Positions 32,774 through 41,546 of a stretch of 64,000 nt of DNA are shown piece by piece. The DNA is taken from positions 1,605,758 through 1,669,757 of the forward strand of contig NZ_CTDZ01000009.1 in the NCBI RefSeq assembly GCF_001375555.1, given 5' to 3'. Position numbers and translations under genes: made by a program. The stretch comes from Numidum massiliense (GTDB lineage Bacteria > Bacillota > Bacilli > Thermoactinomycetales > Novibacillaceae). The notes under the pieces were generated by a model, which was given only the letters and a program-made list of their open reading frames with translations, was not told the origin of the DNA and searched no databases. Each line of letters opens with the position of its first letter. Position 1 is the first letter of the stretch.

Positions 32774-35695
32774 TTACGCCACTTCGCGATCGAGCGAACG
32801 CGGCGTGCGGGGGCGGTGGCGTATATTCGGCAATATGCCAGCGATGATCGTCGGAATCGCCGAGGACACTAAAATTAAACTCCATTCGCGCCAGCCGATG
32901 TCGGTCGTATTAAAAATAGGTTGCAGCGGTGCATAATACATGACACCTAACATCAATAAAGCGGAAGAAGCGACAGCGACAAGCAAGTATGTGTTTTCAA
33001 AAATGTTGCGGTGAAACACCGATATTTCACTGCGACAGTCAAACACGTGCACGAGTTGCGCAACGACGAGGGTTGCGAACGCAACAGTCTGGGCGCGGAC
33101 GAGGTTCCCCGGATTTTCGTGATACGTCAACCAAAAAGCGCCGAGCGTACAAAGGCCGATCAACGTGCCGCGACTGACAATTTTCCACCCGAGCCCGCGC
33201 GCAAACACGTTTTCTCTACTGTCGCGTGGCCGTTTGCGCATCGTATCGCCCTCTTGCGGGTCGACGCCGAGCGCCATCGCCGGCAACCCATCAGTCACTA
33301 AATTCACCCACAAAATTTGGATCGGCACGAGCGGCAGCGGCAACGATAACAACATGGCGACAAACATGACTAACATTTCTCCGACGTTACTGCCTAATAA
33401 ATATCGAATGAACTTGCGGATGTTGTCATAAATGCCCCGCCCTTCTTCCACTGCGGCGACGATCGTCGCGAAGTTGTCATCACTGAGGACAAGCGAAGAC
33501 GCTTCCTTACTGACGTCGGTTCCGGTAATGCCCATCGCAATGCCGATGTCCGCCGTTTTGATCGCCGGGGCATCGTTCACTCCGTCCCCGGTCATGGCGA
33601 CGACTTCGCCGCGCGCTTGCAGGGCTTGCACGATTTTTAATTTGTGTTCCGGCGACACGCGGGCGTACACGTAAATGTTGTCGACGTGCTGTGCCAATTG
33701 CTCACCCGTCATCCGGTCGAGATCACTGCCGTTCACGACTTGGCCGTGGCGCGGTAAAATGCCGAGCTGCCGCGCGATGGCCACCGCTGTCGTCTGGTGA
33801 TCCCCGGTAATCATCACTGTCTTAATGCCTGCCTCGTAACACGTCGCAATCGCGTCCCGTACTTCCTCCCGCGGCGGGTCGATCATCCCCATCAGACCGA
33901 CAAAGACAAGATTTTTTTCCAGTCCGTCTAGTTGCTGTCCCTGTTGCTGTTCACTTTGTGGTCCCTGCCGTTGCCCCCACTGCTGTTCCTTCTGGAGTTG
34001 TCCCCCTTGCTGGATCTGCGGCTGTCCCTGCTGCTGTCTCTGTTCCCAGACTTGCTGTTGTTCCTGCTGCAGTCCTTGTTGCTGTCCCTGCGCCCCGTCT
34101 GGCAGTCTCCCGTTCACTTCGCGGTATGCAAAGGCGAGATTGCGCAACGCCATCCCGGCAAGCGATTCGTTAGCAGTCAATATTTGCCGCTTCAACTCCG
34201 GCGTTAGCGGCCGCACACCGCCATCCCACAACACGTGTGAACAGCGCTCCAAGAGCACGTCGGGCGCACCTTTGGCGTAGACGAACTGTTTGCCCTCACC
34301 TGTCTGAAACAAGACAGACATGCGCTTGCGCTCCGAATCAAAGGGAATTTCGGCGATCCGTCGCCACGTTTGCGCAAGCGACCCCGCGTACCATCCCGCC
34401 TTCGCCCCGACGACCAACAGCGCACCTTCGGTCGGGTCTCCGTCTACTGACCAGTCACCGGTCTGATTTAATCGTTTCTTTCGAGCTATCCCGCTCGCCG
34501 CTGCCTTCACTAACCGCGCATCGTTACAGAGTACGCCAATTTGCAACATACGCCGCAGGTCGGGAAACCGGCGCAAGTCGACTGGACGATTTTTCCACAA
34601 AAACTGACCTTCCGTGTCGTACCCTTGCCCGGTGACAGCAAACACTTTTCCACCCGTCCACAACCGCGTGACCGTCATTTTATTTTGCGTGAGCGTCCCC
34701 GTTTTGTCCGAACAAATGACACTGGCGCAGCCGAGCGTTTCCACTGACGGCAGCTTGCGCACGATCGCTTTCCGCTTAATCATGCGCTGCACGCCGATCG
34801 CCAGCGCTACCGTTACGATCGCCGGCAACCCTTCCGGGATGGCAGCCACCGCCAAACTGACACCCGCGAGAAACATACTATACGAGTCGTGCCCTTGCCA
34901 AATACCGACGACGACGACCGCCACGGTCGCTAGCAGAGCAATGACGATAAGCGTTTTTCCGAGTTGCTCCAATTTGCGCTGCAGCGGCGTTTCCATCGCT
35001 TGTGCGGAGTCGAGCAAATCGGCGATTTTCCCCATTTCTGTCTGCATGCCCGTATTGACGACAACTGCCACCGCCTTCCCCCCGACGACCATCGTCCCTA
35101 AAAAGCCCATATTTCGCCGATCGCCGAGCGGCACTTCCTCCCCGGAAATCGGGCGGTTATGTTTTTCAACCGGCACCGATTCACCGGTAAGTGCCGATTC
35201 TTCCACTTTTAAACTGTACACGTCCAAAAAGCGGACGTCGGCTGGGATACGGTCACCGTTCTCAATCGCGACGACGTCTCCCGGAACTAATTCCGCGGCG
35301 GGAACGCGCCCCCACTCGCCGCCGCGTAAGACGAGCGCGGTCGGCGACGTCAACTGTTTTAACGCTTGCAGAGACCGCTCCGCGCGAAACTCCTGAAAAA
35401 AGCCGAGGAAGGCGTTTAACATCACAATCGCAATGATCGTAATCGCATCCGCATGCTCCCCGAGCAAACCAGAAATGAGCGTCGCGATGAGCAATATGAG
35501 CACCATGAAGTCTTTAAACTGGTTGACGAACAACACGAACGGAGAGATGCGCTTCCCCTCAGCGATGCGGTTCTCCCCTACTTCCTCCCGCCGTTTGAGA
35601 GCCTCCTTCTGACCTAATCCGCGTGTGAACTGTACATTTAACCCCTGTGCGATGTCCTCTTTCGTAAGTTGGTACCACTCGTGTGAAGGCGCCAA
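32774..35695 (-). CDS. yloB: P-type calcium ATPase (YloB) with a Gln-rich insert
   Basis: P2A-type cation pump, probably for Ca2+, in the membrane. 973 residues, about 80 more than B. subtilis YloB. The cytosolic N-terminus is followed by TM1-2 (about 50-95), the actuator loop LTGESVP, and TM4 with the PEGLP ion motif (VAAIPEGLPAIV). Next come the phosphorylation site CSDKTGTLTQNK, KGAPDVLL, TGDGVNDAPA and the C-terminal membrane helices. Between the nucleotide and phosphorylation parts is a 55-residue stretch with 29 glutamines (about 33932-34096), not part of the family. It lies at the left edge of the accessory region. Confidence 0.93.
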   Translation of the reverse strand: MAPSHEWYQLTKEDIAQGLNVQFTRGLGQKEALKRREEVGENRIAEGKRISPFVLFVNQFKDFMVLILLIATLISGLLGEHADAITIIAIVMLNAFLGFFQEFRAERSLQALKQLTSPTALVLRGGEWGRVPAAELVPGDVVAIENGDRIPADVRFLDVYSLKVEESALTGESVPVEKHNRPISGEEVPLGDRRNMGFLGTMVVGGKAVAVVVNTGMQTEMGKIADLLDSAQAMETPLQRKLEQLGKTLIVIALLATVAVVVVGIWQGHDSYSMFLAGVSLAVAAIPEGLPAIVTVALAIGVQRMIKRKAIVRKLPSVETLGCASVICSDKTGTLTQNKMTVTRLWTGGKVFAVTGQGYDTEGQFLWKNRPVDLRRFPDLRRMLQIGVLCNDARLVKAAASGIARKKRLNQTGDWSVDGDPTEGALLVVGAKAGWYAGSLAQTWRRIAEIPFDSERKRMSVLFQTGEGKQFVYAKGAPDVLLERCSHVLWDGGVRPLTPELKRQILTANESLAGMALRNLAFAYREVNGRLPDGAQGQQQGLQQEQQQVWEQRQQQGQPQIQQGGQLQKEQQWGQRQGPQSEQQQGQQLDGLEKNLVFVGLMGMIDPPREEVRDAIATCYEAGIKTVMITGDHQTTAVAIARQLGILPRHGQVVNGSDLDRMTGEQLAQHVDNIYVYARVSPEHKLKIVQALQARGEVVAMTGDGVNDAPAIKTADIGIAMGITGTDVSKEASSLVLSDDNFATIVAAVEEGRGIYDNIRKFIRYLLGSNVGEMLVMFVAMLLSLPLPLVPIQILWVNLVTDGLPAMALGVDPQEGDTMRKRPRDSRENVFARGLGWKIVSRGTLIGLCTLGAFWLTYHENPGNLVRAQTVAFATLVVAQLVHVFDCRSEISVFHRNIFENTYLLVAVASSALLMLGVMYYAPLQPIFNTTDIGWREWSLILVSSAIPTIIAGILPNIRHRPRTPRSLDREVA
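33932..34096 (-). repeat. Gln-rich low-complexity insert in yloB
   Basis: A stretch of CAG/CAA-type codons encoding 29 glutamines in 55 residues, with short recurring units such as EQQQ and RQQQG. It keeps frame and falls in the loop before the DGLEKNLVFVGLMGM segment. Confidence 0.9.
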
Positions 35696-35760
35696 AACGT
35701 CTCCCCCTTTGCCGATAAAAAAGTGTTCTCTAAGTTTTATTCAGACAAGCAGGCAAATAT

Positions 35761-35783
35761 CCCCCAACCGCGCAAGTTGGGGG
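35761..35783. other. GC-rich hairpin between acyl-CoA dehydrogenase and yloB
   Basis: CCCCCAAC and GTTGGGGG pair around CGCGCAA. Neither strand has a good T-run. It may end the acyl-CoA dehydrogenase transcript or be a structure in front of yloB. Confidence 0.5.
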
Positions 35784-35816
35784 GAGGGTTTAGAAGAAAC
35801 CTATCCTAAGATAAAT

Positions 35817-37646
35817 TTACATATTCTTACTACCAAGTCTATGTTCTTTTCCTGTAACCTCCAGCGAAAGGAGCCGCTCGATCGCCACCTTTTTATAATC
35901 GACCAGTTCCTCAAAGTATCGGAGGTCAACGCGTTCACTTTGCGTGAAGCGGCGGTTCCGCGCCTGCTCAAAATGGGCCTCCAAGTACAGTTCGGCGACG
36001 ATAAATTTGCGACCATTGCCTTCACTAGCAGCTTGATCTTCCGCCTCCTTTAAAATAGAGAGCAACTGATACACATCGACCATCTGGTCAGCGAGTGGCT
36101 TTAAGTGATACGTTAAAATATCTTCCGACTGCCTTCGGAGGAAGTCGACGTTTGCCCGAATATCTTCAAGCGCTTGCTCGAGAACCGGCTTAAACGGCTG
36201 CGATAACGGATGCGTAAGCGCCGCAACGTCCTGTTTAACGGTGTCAATAAACACTTCATCCCCATGAAATTTTTGGATGACGCGCCACAGGTCGAGGGCG
36301 AGGATGTTAGCGGTCCCTTCCCATACCGTCAGCACTTGTGCGTCGCGCAACAGGCGGGGCGTGACGTATTCTTCGATGTACCCGTTTCCGCCCAACGTTT
36401 CAATTGCCTGGTGTGTCAACTGTTTAGACATTTCCCCTGTGCGGTATTTGATGAGCGGAATGAGCACGCGGGCCATACACTTTTCTGCGGCGCTAGCTTC
36501 ACCACTCTCGACTTTGTCGTAGGTGTGAACCATGTCGAAGGTCGAACCGGTGTTTACTTCCGTTTCGACGAGCATTTCGGTCAACGTCTGCTTCACCATC
36601 GCGTATTGGAGAATCGGCCGACCAAAAGCGTTGCGCGCCTTCGCGTAGTGCACCGCTTCATAAAAGGCACGACGCATAATCCCTACAGAGGCGACGGCGT
36701 TACAAATGCGCGAAATGTTCAACGCTTCCGCCATGTATTTGAACCCCTGATCTGCTTCACCTATTAAATACCCCTCCGCTTCTTCTAAGATGACCTCTGC
36801 GGAGGGTACAGCATTGACCCCTAGTTTCTCTTTCAGGCGGCGGACGTATACGCTGTTACGCGTGCCGTCCGGTTTGACCCAAGGGACGAGAAAAAGGCCG
36901 AGGCCTCGCGTGCCAGGCCGATCACGGTTGACGCGGGCGAGCACAGTGGCCACCATCGCCCCTGCGTTACTCGCGAAAAACTTTTCACCCGTCAGCCGAT
37001 AGACTCCTTCCCCTTTCTCCGGATCGGGGACGGCGACCGTTAGGTTGGCACCGACGTCAGAGCCCCCTTGTCGTTCTGTGAGCCAGGTGGCGCCCTCGTA
37101 AAGCGTCGCTTCACCGAGTGCACTCAACCCTGTAAGATATGCTTCTTTCTGCTCAGCAGTCCCGTAACGGTCGACTAAATGAGCTGCCGACATCGTCAAG
37201 GTGACGGGACAGTAAAACCCCGGCTCGCTTTCACTTAGTAGATACCCTTGTAAAAAAGAGTACATATAAGGTGCTTTATGACCGAGTTCGGGAATGTCTC
37301 GGTAAAGGTAGCCGACGATGCCCGCGCCGTAAACGTCTTTCACCGTTTGCAAATAACCTTCATTTTTGACGATGTGTGAGATGTCCTCGCCGCGGCGATT
37401 GTATTTTTGGAGATAGGGCTGACCGTCGCGATCCGTGTAGGCGGCTCGTTCATCGACCGGTCCGGCGACGAGTGCGCCGAAGCGGGTGAGTTCACGGTTC
37501 GCCCACTCCAGCATGGAAGCCGGCAAGTACCGCCGCGTCACGTACTGTAAGTTAGGATCTTCTAAGTAAAAGTTTGCCGTTTCCGCTGGACGGGGGATGT
37601 TGTCTCCATACTCCCTGCGATCAATCTCCCGTTGGATGTAGCGCAT
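35817..37646 (-). CDS. AidB-like acyl-CoA dehydrogenase
   Basis: FAD enzyme of the acyl-CoA dehydrogenase superfamily, about 609 residues. ATG 37646 has AAGGAGTGATTAGC upstream. Family motifs include TLTMSAAHLVDRYG, LTERQGGSDVGAN (flavin/substrate loop), and IETLGGNGYIEEYV followed by VWEGTANILALD near the catalytic end. The long form and the TERQGGSDV and WEGTANI signatures place it closer to AidB/FadE-like enzymes than to short-chain dehydrogenases. The true substrate cannot be read. It follows an acyl-CoA ligase and a MerR regulator, suggesting fatty or branched-chain acid breakdown. Confidence 0.88.
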   Translation of the reverse strand: MRYIQREIDRREYGDNIPRPAETANFYLEDPNLQYVTRRYLPASMLEWANRELTRFGALVAGPVDERAAYTDRDGQPYLQKYNRRGEDISHIVKNEGYLQTVKDVYGAGIVGYLYRDIPELGHKAPYMYSFLQGYLLSESEPGFYCPVTLTMSAAHLVDRYGTAEQKEAYLTGLSALGEATLYEGATWLTERQGGSDVGANLTVAVPDPEKGEGVYRLTGEKFFASNAGAMVATVLARVNRDRPGTRGLGLFLVPWVKPDGTRNSVYVRRLKEKLGVNAVPSAEVILEEAEGYLIGEADQGFKYMAEALNISRICNAVASVGIMRRAFYEAVHYAKARNAFGRPILQYAMVKQTLTEMLVETEVNTGSTFDMVHTYDKVESGEASAAEKCMARVLIPLIKYRTGEMSKQLTHQAIETLGGNGYIEEYVTPRLLRDAQVLTVWEGTANILALDLWRVIQKFHGDEVFIDTVKQDVAALTHPLSQPFKPVLEQALEDIRANVDFLRRQSEDILTYHLKPLADQMVDVYQLLSILKEAEDQAASEGNGRKFIVAELYLEAHFEQARNRRFTQSERVDLRYFEELVDYKKVAIERLLSLEVTGKEHRLGSKNM

Positions 37647-37739
37647 GCTAATCACTCCTTGCATTGTCTTCTTTTAGAATACTTTTTCAAGGCATTTTCC
37701 CAATGTCTTCCTTACGCGCGCCTTGATAACGCCCACCCC

Positions 37740-39296
37740 CTAACGTTTTCCTTCAACAGTAACGGCTTCCTTCAACCGCTGCTTGAGAATTTTTCCACTC
37801 GCGTTGCGCGGTAGTTCATCGAACAAAGCAACGACGCGCGGCATTTTGTACTCGGCGATTTTTCCCTGGAGAAAATGACGAATGTCGTGAACCCACGTCG
37901 CCAGCTCTCGCGTCGGTGTTCCCGGCTCAGGTACGAGACAAGCTTTAACCGTTTCTCCCCACACGTCGTGAGGCACCCCGACGACGGCTACCTCCCGAAT
38001 CTCAGGATGGGTGACCAATACATCTTCAACCTCTTTCGGATAAACGTTCACCCCGCCGGAAATGATGACGTCTTTTTTCCGGTCGACAATCCAGAAAAAG
38101 CCTTCCTCATCTCGATAAGCTAAATCGCCGGAGTAAACCCATCCATCTCTCACAGTTTGCGCCGTTTCCTGTGGACGGTTAAGGTACCCGAGCATCGTTC
38201 CTTCGCCGCGCAGCCGAATCTCGCCAACTTGACCAACGTGGCAACGTTGCCCTCGTTCGTCGACAACCTCAATTTCCGTGAATAAAGCCCCGCGTTTCCC
38301 GATGCTCCCCGACTTATGATAATCCCGCTGGTGGAATAGCAGGGTGCCACTAGGCCCAGCTTCCGTCAAACCGTAAACGCAAGCGAGCTTCTCCCGACCA
38401 AATCGGTTCGCAATCGCATCGGCTTGCGTTTTTGAAAGCGAGGCACCGCCATAAATCCAATACTTCGCGCTAGAAAGATCGGTTTGCTCGAAGGTAGGCG
38501 CTTGCATACTTAACAAATAGGCAACTGGCGCTCCAAAGAAATGAGTGATTCGCTCGCGTTCCGCTAGCCGTAAAAAGTCTGCCGAGGTAAAAGTCGGATG
38601 AAAGACGTGTGCCGCCCCAACGATAAAACCAGCGCCAAACATGAGGTGCAAAGGAGCTGAATGGCTAAGGGGCATCATATGCAACAGCCGGCTATCCTCG
38701 TTAACGGAAAATTCAACCGCAATCATCGTACCGACCGTTAACACGTTGCGGTGGCTAAAACGCACGCCTTTCGGTCGGCCCGTCGTCCCCGATGTGTAAA
38801 GAATGTCCACCTCATCCTCTTCCGTCAACGCATTCGGGTCAAACCACGGGCCTTCACCGGCAACACAGCTTGCCTTCCAGTCCTCTAATCCTTCCCACGC
38901 TTGTTCCGCTTGACCCGTTTTGACGTATAAACAGGATGGTAACCGCTTACTTAACGGTGCAACAGAAGGATAGAGCTGTTCGTGGACAATCATTCCTTTA
39001 GCTTGGCAGTCTTCGAGGATGTAGGCGACTTCCTCCACGCTAAAGCGCGTGTTGATCGGCACTGCGACTCCTCCGGCGCGGACAATCGCCAAATACAAGA
39101 TGGCAAAGTCGGGGACGTTTGGCATCATCAAAACAACTTTGTCTCCTCGTGTGATGCCTTTTTGCTGTAAGTGCCCCGCTAAGTGATCCGCCTGTTCATG
39201 CCATTGTTTATACGTGAAGCGCTGCTCCCCAAAAACGAGTGCTTCTTTGTCCGGATACTTATTGGCGTTCATGTACAACAGTGTTGAAAGGTTCAT
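37740..39296 (-). CDS. Acyl-CoA synthetase (FadD-like AMP-forming ligase)
   Basis: Activates a carboxylic acid to acyl-CoA through an acyl-adenylate. 518 residues. The P-loop YTSGTTGRPKG is near 168-178, YGLTEAGPSG near 305 and GDLAYRDEEGFFWIVDRKKD near 400. The C-terminal catalytic lysine lies in ASGKILK. Chain-length preference is not visible. ATG 39296 behind GGAGGTGCCC. Lies 93 bp before the AidB-like dehydrogenase and after the MerR gene, so substrate activation and the first oxidation step are paired. Confidence 0.92.
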   Translation of the reverse strand: MNLSTLLYMNANKYPDKEALVFGEQRFTYKQWHEQADHLAGHLQQKGITRGDKVVLMMPNVPDFAILYLAIVRAGGVAVPINTRFSVEEVAYILEDCQAKGMIVHEQLYPSVAPLSKRLPSCLYVKTGQAEQAWEGLEDWKASCVAGEGPWFDPNALTEEDEVDILYTSGTTGRPKGVRFSHRNVLTVGTMIAVEFSVNEDSRLLHMMPLSHSAPLHLMFGAGFIVGAAHVFHPTFTSADFLRLAERERITHFFGAPVAYLLSMQAPTFEQTDLSSAKYWIYGGASLSKTQADAIANRFGREKLACVYGLTEAGPSGTLLFHQRDYHKSGSIGKRGALFTEIEVVDERGQRCHVGQVGEIRLRGEGTMLGYLNRPQETAQTVRDGWVYSGDLAYRDEEGFFWIVDRKKDVIISGGVNVYPKEVEDVLVTHPEIREVAVVGVPHDVWGETVKACLVPEPGTPTRELATWVHDIRHFLQGKIAEYKMPRVVALFDELPRNASGKILKQRLKEAVTVEGKR

Positions 39297-39462
39297 ACGG
39301 GCACCTCCATCGATCCAAATTTGTTTATTCGCGACAGTGTTTCAAGGCGTCTTTGTTTGCACACGACGTTTTGTTGAACTCGCTCATTTCTTACTTAATA
39401 AAATGATAGTATAACGGGCGCTCGCTTCTTTTGATTGGAGTACGCGATTTGGGTGCGATATG

Positions 39463-39915
39463 CTATTCCTCCCCTGTCTCTTCCGCCTCCTCGTGCGTGA
39501 CGCCATTTTGTGACTCCAAAGTAGCCAATCCTTCTAACTTTTCTTCAAAACGGGTCTTATACTCTACGATTTCATCCCGAAGCTGGACGAGCTCTGCGAT
39601 GCGCGCATTTAACTCGCCAATTTTTTCTTCCCCGTATTGGATCGTTCGCTCCAGTTGTTTACGTCCCGTGCGATCCTCGTCGAACAACGCGATCATTTCT
39701 TTAATCTCGTGTAACGAAAAGCCGAGACGTTTCCCACGCAAGATCAGCTTTAGACGGGCGCGGTCACTTCGGGTGAAGTATCTTGTCCCTTTGCCGCTGC
39801 GCCGTGGATGAATAAGTTCAACTTCTTCGTAATAACGGATTGTCCGGGTGCTGATATCTAGTTCTTGTGCCAGCTCCGAAATAGTAAAGGTCGATGTATC
39901 GTTGGAGCGCGTCAT
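39463..39915 (-). CDS. MerR family regulator of the acyl-CoA genes
   Basis: 150 residues from ATG 39915. A MerR helix-turn-helix with wing at the N-terminus (FTISELAQELDISTRTIRYYEE, split over about 10-32) is followed by a long coiled coil near 75-130 and an acidic tail. No cysteine pattern for metal binding is present. It resembles LiuR-type MerR regulators that control acyl-CoA/branched-chain catabolism, which agrees with the two downstream genes. The promoter carries a 16-bp palindrome over its -35, indicating self-control. Confidence 0.88.
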   Translation of the reverse strand: MTRSNDTSTFTISELAQELDISTRTIRYYEEVELIHPRRSGKGTRYFTRSDRARLKLILRGKRLGFSLHEIKEMIALFDEDRTGRKQLERTIQYGEEKIGELNARIAELVQLRDEIVEYKTRFEEKLEGLATLESQNGVTHEEAEETGEE

Positions 39916-39949
39916 CCCCTTCCATCTCCTCTTGCCTTTGATTGATACC

Positions 39950-39984
39950 ACTTTATCATTAATTTATGTTAACGTCAACGTTAA
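39950..39984 (-). promoter_or_regulatory. merR promoter with a 16-bp palindromic operator
   Basis: On the minus strand -35 TTGACG (39978-39973), a 17-base spacer and -10 TAAAGT (39955-39950). The palindrome TTAACGTTGACGTTAA (39984-39969) covers the -35. Its halves TTAACGT/ACGTTAA resemble LiuR-type sites. Confidence 0.7.
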
Positions 39985-40078
39985 ATATCAATTAATTAGG
40001 ATGTTTCTATACATACAAATGCCTACACTTGAACAGGATCAACGACGATCAACTAGGATCGTACAAGAGTAACTATAA

Positions 40079-40103
40079 AAAAAAGGGGCTTACGCCCCTC
40101 CTG
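40079..40103 (-). terminator. Terminator of the toxin/TPR operon
   Basis: On the minus strand GGGGC-GTAA-GCCCC is followed by eight T residues, 6 bp past the last TPR gene. Confidence 0.9.
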
Positions 40104-40108
40104 TTAAA

Positions 40109-41458
40109 CTAATAATAAAGTGGTTCATTGGCCTTATTTATTCTATACTCTGCAACGAGTTCCTTAAACGGTGATTCTTCCAAATACGGTTGGAACAAAG
40201 GAAGCCGTAAATAGTCATCCTCCATATCGCCCAGTTGGACCGCTATTTTAAGGTTTTCGTAAAGCAGGTGTTTAATTGCCTCCGCATCTAATCCTTCCGC
40301 CTCTTTCGTATCGGCATTCAATTCGCTGCATGTGTCAATGGCGGTGGACCCGCCGGGTGCCCCCGACCGAACTGCCGCAATCTCGTTTAACTGTATTTCC
40401 CCTCGGTCACCTAGACATCGTTCGTCCTCTCGGTCAAGCTCGATCGCCCGATTCATGTCCTTAATTGCGTGTGCGTAATCTTGCATATGAAGATAGAGAC
40501 AGGCGCGGGTATTGAAAAAAAAGGGATCGTCTCTCAAAATATGCATCGCCCGGTTAATGTCTGCCAGCGCGGCATCGTATCGTTGCAAACGTATGTACGT
40601 TAGCGCGCGACTATGAAGGGCTCCGAAATCTCTGTCGTCTAACTCGAGTTCCTCAGAAAAGCTTACCAACGCCTGTTCATCCTGACCGATCTCCGCCAAC
40701 ATTTCCCCTTGCTCCATATACAAATAACGGGGGTAATCATCTAAAAAAATCGCCCGGTCAATATAAGCTAATGCCGTCGGATACATCCCTAACTCCCGAT
40801 AAGTCAAGGCCATATAATAATTAGCAAATTCCCACTGCGGATTAAGCGCTTCAGCCTTCTCGATATCTACTAGGGCTCGCTCGTAATCTTTTAAATACAT
40901 GTGCGTGATACCCCGCTGCAAAAAAGCTTCCCGATAATTCGGACGCTGTTTAAGTGCCTCGCTAAACGCATTGAGCGCTGCTTCGTAATTTCCATTTTCT
41001 TGGTGTTCTATTCCCTCCAAATAAGATTTCTCGTGTTCAACCGGCTTCTCTCGATCGTTACGATCCACACGTAGGTACAGTTTTTTAGATACGATGACTC
41101 CTATCCCAATTACGAGTGCGTACACTGAGAAAAATAACTGACTAGAGAGCAAAGGGAAAAATGAATACACCTTATATGCTACGGTAGGGAATAGTTCAAC
41201 AGCTGTCATTGCCATTTCGATACCTATTACTGGAAGAAACCATTTTTCCTTCGTCCCCTTATACGCCCAAACAAACACCCAACCTAACAAGGCATGAAGA
41301 AGCGCTGCCCACTCGGGAAGATTTTTTTGCATGAAGACTGACAACATCAAACAAGCCATAGCGGCAAATGTACGATCCTTCTCACTTATATTAGACGCAA
41401 AAAAGATAAGACCAAACAAAATAGGAATGGATAACAATTGATTTAATTCGTAGATCAT
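40109..41458 (-). CDS. Membrane TPR protein A (candidate immunity protein)
   Basis: About 449 residues from ATG 41458 with GGGAGTGAGGAA upstream. Four or so hydrophobic segments fill residues 8-120 (e.g. LPEWAALLHALLGWVFVWAY). They are followed by a run of tetratricopeptide repeats (about 145-380) with the usual W/L-G-Y-A-F-A-P spacing. A C-terminal block reads LLYENLKIAVQLGDMED then PLFQPYLEESPFKELVAEY. The same architecture and C-terminal block occur in the two upstream paralogues. Codon use is more A/T-rich than in the housekeeping genes. Last gene of the LXG-RHS toxin operon. Confidence 0.8.
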   Translation of the reverse strand: MIYELNQLLSIPILFGLIFFASNISEKDRTFAAMACLMLSVFMQKNLPEWAALLHALLGWVFVWAYKGTKEKWFLPVIGIEMAMTAVELFPTVAYKVYSFFPLLSSQLFFSVYALVIGIGVIVSKKLYLRVDRNDREKPVEHEKSYLEGIEHQENGNYEAALNAFSEALKQRPNYREAFLQRGITHMYLKDYERALVDIEKAEALNPQWEFANYYMALTYRELGMYPTALAYIDRAIFLDDYPRYLYMEQGEMLAEIGQDEQALVSFSEELELDDRDFGALHSRALTYIRLQRYDAALADINRAMHILRDDPFFFNTRACLYLHMQDYAHAIKDMNRAIELDREDERCLGDRGEIQLNEIAAVRSGAPGGSTAIDTCSELNADTKEAEGLDAEAIKHLLYENLKIAVQLGDMEDDYLRLPLFQPYLEESPFKELVAEYRINKANEPLYY

Positions 41459-41471
41459 TTCCTCACTCCCG

Positions 41472-41507
41472 ATCTTTTGATAAATCTTTTGATAAGGCAT
41501 TTGATAA
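41472..41507. repeat. 12-bp tandem repeats before TPR gene A
   Basis: ATCTTTTGATAA occurs twice exactly (41472-41483, 41484-41495), then a third degenerate copy GGCATTTGATAA. They lie just upstream of the ribosome site of gene A. Confidence 0.85.
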
Positions 41508-41546
41508 GTCATTAAAGCGGGCATTCGTTATCGCTATACTGTACGT

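Noticed and set aside
34614-35396. 260-codon plus-strand frame antisense to yloB
   Set aside because: Shadow of the conserved ATPase; no start signal and no recognisable motif.
35761-35783. Strong GC hairpin as a definite terminator of the acyl-CoA dehydrogenase gene
   Set aside because: No T-run follows on either strand, so I list it only as a hairpin of unknown role.
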